64,000 nt of DNA, from the NCBI GenBank assembly GCA_036583965.1, contig JAZBQD010000014.1, positions 3,566,191 through 3,630,190 of the forward strand. The letters run 5' to 3'. Positions 1 to 14,363 of the stretch are shown here, piece after piece (the stretch's first letter is position 1; each line of letters begins with the position of its first letter). Below the pieces are notes generated by a model that worked only from the letters and a program-made list of their open reading frames with translations, had not been told where the DNA came from and made no database searches. Source of the stretch: Prunella strophiata. Taxonomy: Eukaryota > Chordata > Aves > Passeriformes > Prunellidae. The translations under genes and the position numbers were made by a program.

Positions 1-3000
1 CCATGAGGAAGTGTGTTGGCATGTGCAGGCAGGTTCTGGAGTGTCCAGTAGTGCTGGAAATGGAACATGGGTGCTCAGAAATCAGAAAATTCCAGCTGTG
101 AAAGGGGCTTGTGCAGCCCTGCTGCGAGCGAGCAGATGTGGGATTGCACCACTCATGTTTTTAATATAAATCTCTAATTCTTGCATTTTTCTGAATAAAA
201 ACTGGGAAAGGAGTACAGCAGCCATGAGATAACTGAAGCAGACCTCAGTTCAGTGAGCACAGTCAGTGAGGCAGAAGCCCTCACATCATGCCATACATTT
301 TTCCTGTTCTATCCCTCATTTGTTGGGCCAGAGATGATCCATGGCTGTGGATCATCTGAGGCAGGAGATAGGAATGCAAAACCGCCTGAACACTTGAAAA
401 AAGTTCATTTTCTCTCTTGGAACAGCAGAATGTCTGAGTAGAATTATTTTTATTTAAACAATTTTTGTTTTACTCTATTGGTATTTCAGAGTAATTTTCC
501 GAGGCAGCAATTTTCACTAGTTTCTGAAAAGCAACATCTGGGCTTTGGAACAATCTCTTTTCAGCTTTGAAAATCCTACCTCAAATTGCTCGTACGTTAT
601 AAATGTTCAAAAAAAAATTTTTTTTTTTTGGTGGTGTTTTTTTAGCATAATGCAAAGGCAATGATGTATTTATTCCCTGTGATTTTATCTTCAAGTTCAG
701 TTTGATTTTTCTTTCTTGGGGTCTCCAGGATTATTTGTTCCTGGGCCAGGAATGCACCTGTCATGTACAAACCCTCCAGAAAGGGAGGAGCATGCACATG
801 GATGTGAACAAAAAACAATAATAAAAATTCTGGCCAGCTGGAATTAACCTATTGGGAAGAAAAGGTTTACATCCATTAGAGACATTGCTCTGCTTAAGTT
901 TATTTTTTTTTTTTTTTTTCATAGCCCCTCTCACCACACACACAGATGCAAAACTGATTTCACTGTGAAGTTCTAAAAGGTACACTGAGGCCTCAGTTCT
1001 GCTCCCACTAAACTTAAGGCACAATATTTCAGTGATGCAAATTCATGCTATCAGTGGTTATCTACTTTAATGGCATGATCAGTTTTGCCAGGAAACATAC
1101 AGGCCACCTGTGGATGGATGTGTTCATGTGTGCTTGTGGGATTTTTGCCTTTTTTTTTATTTTACAAAGTGCTAGACGTGGTGCAATCTGGATGCAAGTG
1201 ATGGCTGAAGCAGGAGTTATATAAGATAGAATGATAGTGCAAATTCAGATGTGTAAACACCAGTAAGTACTTGAAAAGCATTTCATAAGTGCAATTATAT
1301 ACAGATTTACTGGAAGGAAACACACATGCAATATAAAATTATTATTCTGAACTTAACAGTAGGGAAACTGAGAGCGAAGTGGGAAAAAAGAAAAACTTCT
1401 AAAAATTTCCACGTTTCTGGTTTGTTTGTAATTACACACAAACTCTGCAGAGGAAGCGTTGCTTAGAAAATAGTTAAAATACCATTTGTTGAGTTTAAAA
1501 TTTCAGTAAAGGGGGAAGGAGAGGGGGGTTGAAGCTCAGTGGCTGTTTGGCACTCATATCAGACAGTGGCGTGGTGGAAGAGTGGGAAAAGCTGTGCCAT
1601 ATTCTACCAAGATCTCAGTCAAAATAATGGTCCTCACACTGAAATCTGGGCATCTTCTGGGAGAGAATTCTTATTATTAATGTTGATTCTACTGAAAGGA
1701 ATTAATCATTTAACAATGCTTGAAGAAAAATTTGTGTCAGCTTGATTAGACAAATACTGCGAATGACCAAAAATGCAAAAGTTTTAATATTTGCTAACTT
1801 TCCAAAATGAGCCCATGCTTCCTCAAATTTCTTGGTAATAAGTCGGTCATAATTGTCATAATTTTAAAGCTGTTTCCTGTCCTTGCCTTCATTTCCCTCA
1901 GTGGGAATTAGGTGTGCAGGTCTGTGTGTGATGTGTGGATTCCTTGTTCTATCCCACTCAGTGTCTGCAGCAGGACTGATGACTTTCCTGTCATTTTCAG
2001 GTATTAGTTTATGCAGTGAAATCTCGAGGCTTGGAATCTCTAATTATTTGACTCGATCCTCTTTGTAGTTCAGCAGGCAGAGGAGGGGTGATTACCTCAT
2101 GTCACAGTGATTGAGATAGTGCTTTCAGCAGCGAGCTCTTCCTAAAACTTTACGTGAAAATAAAAGCAAAACTCTGCTGTTTTTGTGGTGGCATGATGAC
2201 AAATTTTACACAATAATAAAAAGTATGATAAATAAATAATAAAAAACAAGATGTATGAGGAGCTGAAGAGTCAGGGGAGGTACATTTCTGAAAGGTTGGG
2301 GGCTGGAAGGAAAGGAAGCCAGAGTTAATTTGAGGATGCACTGGAAAATAAATGAGCTTGTGGATTTAATTCAGAATCATCCAAGCAGAGTCTTTTGCAT
2401 GAAAGAAGCCAGTGATCAGGCTCAGTTTACTTGAAACATCAACAATGACTGCATCCTGCTGTTTCAGAGTTTGTGCTGATAGATGCTTATCGTCCTTGAC
2501 ACCGCAGCGCGCTCGGTGCCGTAACCGCGCCATCACTGCGTGCCTCTCCTGGCTTTGAGGAGTCCTCAAAATCCTCAAAACACTTAAATACACACTCTTC
2601 AGAACATCTCATCCTCTAGTTCCTGGTTTATAAAGGTCTTACTGCATTTTTGGCTCTTTTAGCCCATACACAAAACTGATATTAACTGATACGAGTGAAG
2701 AACAAAAGGGGGATGAAGTTGACAGGTGCCAAACAAAAATCATGGGAGCACAGGTTCTCCTGCTGAAGCTGATTTTGGATGTGTGTCTGGGGGAATTGCT
2801 GAATTTTCCTGCTTAATACACACCAGTAATATGCAAAGTCTCTGTGAAATCTATGAAAGAATTAGGTAGAATTCATTACAGTAATAGAATATAGTAGATA
2901 GGAGTGTGTTCATTCCCTTCCAGATTCTGTTTTGGTTGAAGGCTGCTTTCTTTCAGGTTACAGTGTTCCATTAAAAACTTGCTCATGCACAGTGTTTCCC

Positions 3001-3869
3001 AGTTACCTGATTCAAAAAGTCCCTGAAAAACTTTGTGTAGCACATATTGGGAATGTTCAGCACAAACTTTTTCTGATGGATGGATTTTTACTGGACTCGA
3101 TTTTACAGTGGTTTTTTGTGCATAAATTCCTTGCAAGTGCAAGAAAATGGAGATGAAAAAATTTCAGTTGATGGCATAGAATTTTTAGAAAGTGGTTTTT
3201 GATTTTTTTTTAAATTTTTCTAATAAAAAAAAGGGTTTTGTTAACATATTCTTGAGGGACACAACAACTTCATTACTTGAGAGTTTCAAATCTTGTCAAA
3301 TTGAAACCATTTATTTACCACTGGAGCTTAGAGCAGTAGCTTTTTTCTAAAAACAGTTTCCTCAGCATGTGGAATATCAGAATATCAGGTTTATAAGCCA
3401 GGCTGCTGATATTACACTAAAATTTAAAATGGATTTGGAATAACATATTCCCTTCCCATTTTATATTCAGAAGCCTCTAAACTGGAGGACTGTCCAAAAT
3501 TGTTCAAGTTACCCCATACAGAGAGGAAATCTGGAAAGCCAAAGGGAGAAGGTGGGCTGGGTGAAATGGAAATTATGGGGTGCCCCTAAGCATAGGATTA
3601 CTTGTGGCAGCTCTAATAGTAGCTGCACAGAAATATTACTCAGGTTGTGCTGTAGTGATCTGGGTTTGTGTTAACAAAGTTGACTTGTTCACCAAAACTG
3701 CCTTTGAATAACACAAGTTATTCGTAGCATAGGTGCATTTTAAAAGATAACTGATTGATATGATCTTAGAAAGTAATAATTAACAGATTATTCCACCTCA
3801 GTGTGAGTGACAGATGAGAGCACGTTTCATGCACAGTTTTTACTGATTAGCAGATTATAGACTTTTGCT

Positions 3870-3871
<2 letters not shown>

Positions 3872-3913
<42 letters not shown>
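3872..3913 (+). repeat. Poly(T) run of 42
   Basis: An uninterrupted run of 42 T, the longest homopolymer in the window. No retrocopy body or target-site duplication is evident beside it, and its length is unlikely to be exact in the assembly. Confidence 0.95.
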
Positions 3914-3917
<4 letters not shown>

Positions 3918-6900
3918 GTGGAATTACTTCAGTGAAGAATTCCAAACCAGGCTGTAAATGACTCAAAGATATTGCCAAATGAAGTCTGTTTTTAGTGGTA
4001 TGTGTAGAAACAAGTCAGGCTTGCAGTTCCCAGTGGGACAGTGTGTGGGAGTCTGCCACCCTTACTCATGTTGAGTAATACCTTATTACACAAGTAATCT
4101 TGTCAAAATGAATAGAGTTGGGTTTTTTAAAGGTACTAGTTATTCAGTGTACATAAATAATGAATTACTTTGGGGCCAAAACAGAATGGAAACCGTTGTT
4201 AGTGTTAGCTGGCACCTCTTGCCAGGGCTGTGTGTAAGGAGAGATCACAGTTTCAGTAAACCTGGGAAGAAGAACTGTTTTATTAGCATTAAATGTGGTC
4301 AGGGATGAGGCAGATGCATTGCTGGCATTTTGTATAAGCTTGTGTTTATTCATCTATACGTGTCTATATGCTTACATATTAGATGTGTGTAGCAGTGCTG
4401 CTGTCTGTAATCATAATTATTTCCTGTGGAAAGGCAGTCTGCAGCTTTCCATCAAGTACTGTAATTAGAGGTGAATATCCCTGCAGAGAGTCAGGCTGGA
4501 TCCCATTGAAGTTTTTGGACCTGTTTAGCACTTAGCATTTGGTTTGGACTCGGGTTGTGTTCAGGAGCAAATTCCTGGTGCTGCTGGTACTGGGCTGCTG
4601 CTCCAGGCTGCTGCTGGCCTGCTCCCATCCCTGACCCACAGGGCTGAGGGATTTAGGCTCTGCCCAGGAGAGAGCCCTGGTTTGTGGCTGCCAGAGGAGC
4701 TGGAGAGGTGGATGTTTCCATGTTTCCATGCCCATTCAGAAACTGGCTGCGCGACTCCAGTCAGGCGCTGTCACGCCTGGTTATGGTGAGAAAACAACAA
4801 TGCCTCTCTTGATAAGGGCAGAAAAGAGTCTTGCACAGTCAGAGTTTTGACATACAGTTTAAATCATCTTTCTACATCCTTTGGACTTGGGGCTGTCAGA
4901 GAGGCAAAGCCTGTGTTTGAATGGAAAAGCTTTTTATTTCTTTAAAAAGTGTACCGGCTATAATTACCCATAACTTCGCAGGCCTGTTTTAATGCTGTTT
5001 TATAATTACAGGTCTTAATGCTAGATTATACCAAGTCATTTATAAATAGCCAGAACAGAGGGACTTGGGGAGTTTTTAACCTGTGGATTGCTGTGGGCTG
5101 TGTGATTGCTGTGACGGGATTTTGCCTGTGTATGTACGGGGTGAGCTGTGTAATGATTGATGAATCCCTTAATTAACTCCCAACAAGTTAAGATTTATGG
5201 CCTCATATCTTTTTCTCCTGACACATCTGTGTTTGACACTTTTGAAGACATGGATAAGCCCCTTCTCCAAAAGCTTTGTAGGTATCTGAAGTGTTTCTGA
5301 GGTATTTTGCTTAATGTAACAAGATTAGAGTTTTATGACACAAAACTTATGAAATTTTATGGCACGCACAATCGAATTGGAAAGGATGCAGGTTGTGTGC
5401 TAGAGGGCACTATCTCCTTGAGTACTGAACACCACTTCAGATTTATTTTGGGAGTACAATCATGGATGAAATGAACTGAAACCAATGAACAAATGGAGAT
5501 GTAGTGGGGGACACTTAAGTGAGGTTCTGTTAAAAATAGTAATAGTAATAAAATATAGCTATGGAAAGATCACTTTTGTGAGACACTGAATTCAGGGGGA
5601 AAAAACAAACAAGAAGAATAGTCATATTTAGCAGCCTGAAATTATTTGGATGGAACCAATACATGTAGGAAACAATTCATGTGGATGTAGTGTAGCTCTC
5701 ACTTGCTCCAGTGGGAAAATCCAGCCATGCTGAAGTCAATGCTAAAACTCTGAGATCAATATACACAGGGTATCAATTTATCAACTACAAAGAGTCTGTT
5801 ACAAATTGAAGGGCATAAAGAAATATTTGGAGAAACTGGTGTAATATGAATCACGTAAAATATTTGTTGGATAAGAGTGAGTTAGAACAATGAGGTTTTT
5901 ACTTACCTGAAAAAACATTCTTGCTACCAGCAAAAGCATTTATTTAATGAAAATTGAACGAAAAGCATGTTTGGGTTTTTTAACTCCAGTTTCTGCATTC
6001 AAGAAGCCTTTCTGAAAACAGGTCTCTTTACAGGGTACAGTATCAAATTTGAATTCATCACCAGAACTAAATCTTCACTTCCATACTAACCACTGATAAA
6101 ATCAAATATAGAGATGCATTTCATAATTCCAATGTGTCTGTGGGATGGCCTGGGCACTGCCTGTGTCCTGGTGCATCAGAGCTTTGCAGATTTAGGTTCT
6201 CTAAAAAATTACCATCTACCTGTTTTTATTCAGTAGAAATTATTAATGACATTTCATTGAAACAATTAAGTTGCAACAGATTTCATCTAAAGTGACACCT
6301 TTTACATTCAGAATCTGGTGCACTGCACTGCTTTTGTACTTTGGTACTTTTCTGAGTTACATCTTGGGGTTTGGGGTTTTTTTTAATCCTATCCATAAAC
6401 TGGAGTTTCCTGTTCCATTGTAAATCTTCTTTCAGAGTGATGTAATTGAAAACCATTTTGAGTTTGAATTTGAGGAGAAGATCTTGAAGTCACGTGAGCT
6501 GTGAACTGTTGTGTTATCACTGGGGGCAGATCCAGGATGTTTGCAGTCCTTTGTTAGGATGGGATAATTCCAGTACTTCATTAGCTCCAGATCTGTTTAA
6601 AAGAGCTCAGTTTCAGATAATGTTGCTGCTCAGAATGTAGCTGTTTCCCTTTCCTTATTGTTTGTGGTGGGAACTCTGCTTGCATCTCAGATGTGGAATC
6701 TGTTAAGACCTGGTATTAGCTCAGTAGAATAAACAAGCTTTATGAAAAGAAGAGTACTAGAGGATGCATGATGTGAGGGGCATATTGGAAATGAAAATTT
6801 GGGAAATGAACCAGTCAAGCTGTAGAAATAATGAAAGACATTTGTAGATGACTTTTTCTTGTTTTATGTTTTCTACTTGGGAACCTCTCAGAGATTTGAT

Positions 6901-9899
6901 CCTTTGTTACTATAGACTTTGATTGTTACTATCCTTTTGGAAGGCATTTCCAAAAGTAGATGTGGATCTATTCATTTATTTATTTAAGTCTTCTGTTTTC
7001 TTGTGAAATTTCCTAGATGCTCATAAGGAGTAGGAAATATCCTGTGAAACTGATTTTTGTCTGACTCAGGCTGGCTATGGACAGAGCTGCCTGAAAACAA
7101 ATTGCATTTGATGTCTGAGCTGTCCAGGTTTGTGTGTCCATTTCTTTGGGTGTCCTTGGAAGACTAACACAGATTAAAGCCTCAACTTTGCTGCCTTAGC
7201 CATGTTAGTAATTTGTTAGTCTTCTAGGATGGTGATGGGCCCGTGGCTTGTAATTTAAACTGGATGTTTTAGAGACAGAAGGAAAAGTTTCTTCTACCCT
7301 TTCTGCTTTCACTTTAGTTTGGTCTGCAGTCCAACCTGTAGGTTTTCATTTTGGATCAAAAGCAAAATAATCTCTGTTATTGCAAGTGCGTGGAGGTGGA
7401 CACCTCTATTATCTTCCTTGTCTGTTTATATAAATTCCCTGCAGAAAATTATTTCATCCCTGTTGGGAGCAGTGACAAGCAGAGGATGATGATCTGAAAC
7501 TCTATATTGGCATACAAAGTTAACAGAAGAGCTTTATTTCAGCGTGATATTCAAACTTTCCTTGTGAAGCAATGTGACAGAATCTGTGTTATTCTGGGTT
7601 AACAGCAGTAGGAGTTCTTGACACAGTTTGAGTATATAATATATAATCCAAATCATCAATACAAAGCAAGGCATCCTCTCTCTCTGTAATTTATTGTCAG
7701 AGTGAATTGCAGTGGAGACTTTTGTGCACGGCTTACAATATTTTCAGTCATTTTATCAAATATAAATGTTCCAAAGTATAGAAAATTACTGTGGAATAAT
7801 TGAGTAATGATCTTGTGTCCGTCCCTTTTTGTTTGCCAAAATTGAGACAACTGCTTAGTGCTGATTTTCAGAGAGATTTTGTAAATGCTCAGGCTTCTAT
7901 TAAAGTAGTGTTAAAATGAGTAACCAAAAAACTTAAATTCAATAGCAGTTGTCGATCTTGGTGCAGTACAATGCAAAATATGAATAATTCACATTAACTT
8001 TAGAAGGGAGTTGTGTGGTTTCTGCAGAAGGGTTTGAGATCTGTCACATCAAACATAGCTGTAGAATGCTGAATTCAGTGGGCTAGTAGAAAACTGCCAG
8101 TAAGAGTCTATCTGGTGATCTCTGTCTTTGTACATATGCTTTGCTGCAGACACGTAGGTGGGGAAGCCTAGAAGACAGAATTCAGGTAGGATGTATGAAG
8201 TGTTAGTCTGTTGGACTAAGTCAGACATTAATAGAAAATACAGATTGGTTCTCTAATAGGTGGTGTTCAGAACAGGCAATGTGCAGCTGCATGTAGGTTC
8301 TGATAGGGATTTTTTTGTCTGAGTTTTTGTTGTTGGTTTTTCTGGGTTTTTTTCCTTTTTTTTTTTTTTTTTTTTTAATATAATCTAACTTGGCTCAGGA
8401 GGCAAGGCTCAAAATGAGATCATTAGAAGCAAAATAAGTCTTAACAAAGGGCTGCTTAAAGTCAGTGTTTGTTTTCAGACCCAGTTGACTGCTGCTAAGA
8501 ACCATTCCGTGCTCAATATGCCAAATCCTATGGACATGCTCCACCTCACAGCAGCCCCACACATGGTTCAGGAGGCTGCTGGGCCTTTGAAATGCAGCCC
8601 TTTAACTGTGCAGTGGAAAATAAAAAACGGGGTAATCAGAATCATAAACAGGAGATTTTTCAGGAGGAGCAATATTACTTCAGCCCCCTTTTTTAACTTT
8701 TGCATACAAATAGTCTTCAGTTTCCTGATTTATACCTTTGTTGGTTTTTTTCCCTGTGAAACATTTCCCCATTTTTCATTTCTTCTTTTGGCTGTGCTTG
8801 GAGGATTTCTCCTCATTCTGCTCCTTGCAGATGCCCCTGGTTAGCACAGGGGGCCATCCATGGACGTGCCCTGATTTTCATGAACAAGGTTGCTGTAATT
8901 ATCCCAGAATTTTTCTGCATTTTAAGACTTCACTGTACCCGCCTCTATTTTGGAGACCAAGCTGGAAGCATTCTGGGTTCTGTAAGAATTTCAGTAGTGC
9001 TTGGCTTGAATGATACTTGAATTTACCCATGATTCAGGTTTCTTTCAGTATTTCTAAAAGTTGGAGATAAACATGTCCTATCAGACATTATCAAAAACTT
9101 CACAATGTAGGCCTGAATTTCAAGTCAATATTTCTGTGTGGTTTTCACAATGTGTGCTCTATTTACCTTCCTTGTTTATCCTCTTTTTAATGTAGTTATA
9201 GATATAAATTACATTTTCATGTTTGGTTTTTTTTTCTGATGTAGCTATAGATAGGAAGAATTTGATATATAGCTAGAAAGATTTGATAGCAGATCTACAT
9301 TCAATCTTGACCTTCATTCAAAGCCCCTGACATTATGACTTTATGTTGTCAAAAAGCTTAGATTATAAATGTCCAAATGTTTAATTGCTTAACTATACCA
9401 GATCTGCAAACCTGGAAAGATCCTTGCAACATGACTGTAACACTCAGTTGCTCACATGGGTGAAATTTTGTAAACACAGACGTTTTGGCTTGCTAGCAAG
9501 TTCTTTTATTGTATTGCATTTTATTTTACTTTATTTTTTTTTATCAGTTGTGGTCGATAATGAGATGCAGATGATTATTCCTTAAAAGCTAGGTTGACAA
9601 TAGCTTGTATCGGGAGACATTCTATCTTCATGGAGTCCCTTGCAAATGCAAAACTAGATGGGTATTTTTTTAAAAGGAATTGCATTTCATTATGCAGTCT
9701 TAGGTGAATTTTCATGTTTAAGAAGCCAGAATACAAGAGAGTGCTATATTAGTGTATTATTCTCACAACAAACAAGGCACTGTTCTGTTGCTACCTGCTT
9801 GGCCATTGTTCCCAATTGTGTGTGCTTTGCAGTGGTATTTGGATGGTTTCCTGCTCTCTGCCAGCACAAAAAAGGCATTTCTGTTACAATGGCCCCTAA

Positions 9900-10523
<624 letters not shown>

Positions 10524-12639
10524 TGAAACATCACCCTGACGCCAAGTTTGTGAAACAGTAAAGCTTGAAAGACTGTATGAAGGGTAAAAAAAAAAGAAAC
10601 TGAATTCTGATGACTTAAAAACTTTATATCTGATGTGTCATTCACGTCACAGATAGCTACAGTGAAATTTACTGTGCTCATGACATGAAATCAACGTACT
10701 GCTTTTTGGCTTGTGAATTTCCACTCTGCAACTACACTGAGCACTCAGTTCATGACAGGCAGCAGTCCAGGGGAAGCCCAGAACTGGCTGTATCTGAAAG
10801 AAGACAAAGCAATGCCATGTTCCTTGCTAGTGTTGTAGTATCACTGTTCTGTGTTTGGGACCTGATGCATTTTCAGAAAGGTTGAAAGGTGCAGGGAAAG
10901 GCACCCAGGACTGAAGCAAAGCTCTGTTGTGAAGCACAGAGCTTGCACAGCCCATGCCTATTCACAAATTGGACTGGAACTTTTCTGTTAGTCCCCCACT
11001 TTGACTAGGGCACTGGTAATTTCACTAGAAGAGAAGATAATAAGTGGACCTGCATATTTGAAGGCTTTTAAAAAGGCATTGCAAAATAGGTGGTAGTGTA
11101 TTCTCATAAAAGCCTGCAAGAGCTCCACGGTGGTATTTAAGCCCTTACAGCTCATTATGCATATGTAACGAGCCCTAAGTAAAAAGCCTTAGGGATTATT
11201 ATTTCTCATAGGACCAAGTCACTGGATATTCACTGAGGCTGCTCTCCTAGACAGAATAACTCATTGATCCTGATCCATTTTCCTTCCTTTTTTGGTCTAA
11301 TGCTTAAGCTCAGACAGTGGTTTGGAATACATAATTTTAGTTTGTGTTCTTGCAACTTTACATGGAGAAAGAACATCACTGGAGAAATTACTCATGGGCA
11401 GACAATGTCATTATCTTTTTCGAGCTTGTTTATTTCTCATCCTTTATCTTATGTTTTATGGAGATGAAATTCATTAATACAACAGTTCCAGCCAGTGGGA
11501 TGTTAGGGTATGTAACTAATGTATGGGCTTTGCTATATTGTGGCCTATTTTAAGAGAGTGTTTTGAAGATAAGGAATTGTTTCTGACAGCATTTAAGTCA
11601 ATAGATAAACTTGTGATGGCACCAGTAGTGTGGAATCAGACCCTAATGAAATAAAAACATACTGTTTTCTGAGGAGCCCAGCAGGAGTATTTCAGCTACA
11701 CCTCACTGGAACATTTAACTGCTCTTTGACTGATTTTAACTAACTTCTTTGCTTCTTTGTTCATTTATGGTTTTTAAGAACAAGAGGTTTAGCTGATCAT
11801 CTAGTGTGACTTCCTGCTGTGAAGGCTGTGTTTAATGTGATGTCAAAACAGTGTTTTCTGTCTTTTTACAGTACAAGATACTCAATCATGGGGTGTTTCA
11901 GATAGATTTGCTGTAGCAGTGACACGCTGCAGGCTTACCTGAGGCAGTGTTTGGGGGCTTGTAAGGTTGTCTTCATACATATTTAAGAATATTGGCAGTC
12001 TGTATGAATGCAACATTTTGGTAATAGCTCTCGTTTAGTGAGGACTGTGTTGTGAACTACTCAGGTAGTTCAGAAGGGATGTAGCCTGTGTGTCTCCAGA
12101 AGGAAGGAAGTGAGCAGTCTAACTGAGCAAAATAGGCATAATCACTCCCTCTGCTGTTGTGGCATGTAGTTATCAGAAGGAAATCACTGGATAACATTTA
12201 GAGGACTTCAATTCATGTGCTTAGCGGTGACAAAAGTCATTCCCAAGGGGCATTCACTTTCTAACATTGCAGGGGACATTTTTGCTGTGCTTGAGTTGAC
12301 GTTGTCATCTCTGGGAAGCAGATCCAGATGTGTGCAGGTGTGCACACAGCCCCACAGAGTGCAGTCTGATAGAGTTTTATTGGTAAAGCTCCAGGAGCTT
12401 CACACTGCCCAACTTACATTTTACAAAATTTACCCTATTGCACTTTACCAAGTTTTAATAACTTAGTGAGACAGCTCAAAATTCTGGGTAGATTTTTATA
12501 GGAGGAGGGCAAAATTCCTATAAGGACATCTTCAAAGCTAATCAAAATTGGCAAAAATCTGCACAGCCCATCTTCCCACCAGGAACAGGATATTTCTGAG
12601 GGTGTTGGAAGTGCAGCCAGAGAAAGGCTAGTGCAGTGG

Positions 12640-12857
12640 GCACAAGCTGAACTGGAGGAGCCCTGTGAACATCAGGAAATGCTTTTTTGTGTGAGGGGAC
12701 TGAGCATAGGAGCAGGTTGCCTAGGGAGGCTGTGGAGTCTCCCTCCTCAGAGATGCTCAGAAATCATCTGGGCATGGTCCTGGCTGGCTCTCAGTGGCCC
12801 TGCTTGAGCAGGGGATTGGGCCAGGTCTCCTCTGGAGATCTCTACCAGCCTCAACCA
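12640..12857 (+). mobile_element. CR1-type LINE, 3' end fragment
   Basis: This is a 5'-truncated, diverged 3' end of a chicken-repeat-1 (CR1) non-LTR retrotransposon in sense orientation. Signature pieces in order are a GAACATCAGGAAA-like segment, GAGCAGGTTGCCTAGGGAGG, CTGTGGAGTCTCCCTCCTC, a CTGCTTGAGCAGGGGATTGG segment, a TCTCCTCTGGAGATCTC stretch and a final CCAGCCTCAACC. These follow the order of the usual avian CR1 3' consensus (GTGGAGTCTCC, GAGATCTTC-like spacer, GACCCTGCTTGAGCAGGG, then CCTCAACC). No reverse transcriptase remains. The many changes and the missing short 3' terminal repeat suggest an old insertion. The 5' limit is approximate. Confidence 0.8.
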
Positions 12858-13986
12858 AGGTAGGGGTGACTCCATCTCAAACTGTCTTTCTCTTGATAGA
12901 AGAAACTGGATACTTATTTTAAGTAGGAAAACTCTTCTTCTGATAAGAAAAGAGACAATAATTTATCAGACTGAAAGCAACTGCTCAGTAGGAAATAAAA
13001 GACAAATGGTTTGACCTGGAATATATCCGAGAGTCCCCTTAGGACGTTCACGGCAGGCCACGAGCTTTGCAGGGAAACACTTGAGGATTACAGTATCAGT
13101 CAATAGCTCTTTTGAAGAAACCTATTAAGGCTACAGTATTTGGATAGCACAGATAGTTGTTAGCTCATCTAAGTTACAAAGGTTTGTTTTACTTGTTTCT
13201 ATTTGCCTGCCTTTATGTTCTATTTGTCTGCTTTTGCAACTCCCAAGACCACTGATCTCACCAATGGTGTCTGTGTGCTAAATTCTGAAAATGAGAAATG
13301 TCAAGGCTAAAAGTACTGATTAAAGTGTACCACAGGCATGGTGTGTTTAAGTCAGACCATCCTTTTTAACTATAGAATATCAGTGAAATGCAGGATGGGA
13401 TAAAAAGAAAAAAAAAAAAAAATAGAAGAGGTACTGAACAAAAGGTCAAACTGGTGAGCTATAATTCTGCCACTCCCTAGTTGTTCCAAGCTGATGACTG
13501 GGACTGTACTGGTAACCCACATTTGTCCTGCACTTCCAGTAGGATTTAGAATTAATTTTCAATAGTGCTTTAAATTAATAGGAAATATTATGGTGCACTG
13601 TTCAGTAACTTTGTTGCTTCACACTAAAATAAGTTGTGTTTCTGTGGTGAATGAAGTTACTCCTGTGTAACTTGGGAATAATACTAATAGCAGTACTGCT
13701 GGTCAAAGAGCTTACCAGCACATTGCTTTGTGCTTTTCCTCCACTTGTTCGAAGTAAAAGGTTGTTTAATTCTTCATTTGGATTCTCTTATCACATCTGT
13801 CCTGGCCTGTGCTTCACCTGTTGGTCTGGAGTTGTCAGCATATGAATGGTAGTGGATCAGAACAACAAGCACTGGAGCACTCAGCTATTATTCAGACCTT
13901 CCGAGGAGAATGGAAATCTGAATGCATATAGCTTTTTAAAAAGTCAAATAGGACTCTAATTATACTGAGCTAAAGAATGCATATTT

Positions 13987-14021
13987 AAAAAAAAAAAAAA
14001 AAAAAAAAAACAAAAAAAAAA
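13987..14021 (+). repeat. Poly(A) run, 24 A + C + 10 A
   Basis: A nearly pure A tract, broken by a single C at 14011. No retroposed body with target-site duplications is evident upstream, so I read it as a simple repeat and not the tail of a retrocopy. Confidence 0.9.
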
Positions 14022-14341
14022 CAACCTCACAGTGGTTTTAGAGAAATTTTAATTTCCAGTGTACCTTTGAGCATCAAGCTTAGGATAAGTTATTGTGATG
14101 ATACAATGCACAGTGTTGTGAACACCAGTGCCTTCACTGTGCCAGCTCTCATAATGAGAATTTCATTGTTTGGGGAGAGCAGTCTCCTCCACTCTAGACA
14201 AAAGTGTAATTACTTTTGAACGATGTGGAATGTGCTCAGTTTAATAGCATGGAGAATAGATTCACAAAGATTCAGATAAAGCTAGCTTGGAAGCCATATG
14301 TGCAGTGTGGCAGTATGAAATTGTTAGCAGGCACCATAATT

Positions 14342-14363
14342 ACAACACACACACACGCACACA
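14342..14363 (+). repeat. CA dinucleotide microsatellite
   Basis: A short run of alternating AC with one G interruption (ACACACGCACAC). It is short enough to be only weakly variable. Confidence 0.8.

Noticed and set aside
8485..8844. 119-codon open frame preceded by a TTTTCAG acceptor-like sequence
   Set aside because: The acceptor resemblance is common in introns; the translation matches no SOX5 segment and the C-terminal half is a T-rich hydrophobic run.
11780..11840. Stretch resembling an old CR1-like phrase (CATCTAGTGTGACTTCC)
   Set aside because: Too short and diverged to assign to a repeat family by eye.
12054..12071. GAACTAC-TCAG-GTAGTTC short hairpin
   Set aside because: Seven-base arms are expected by chance in a window of this size.
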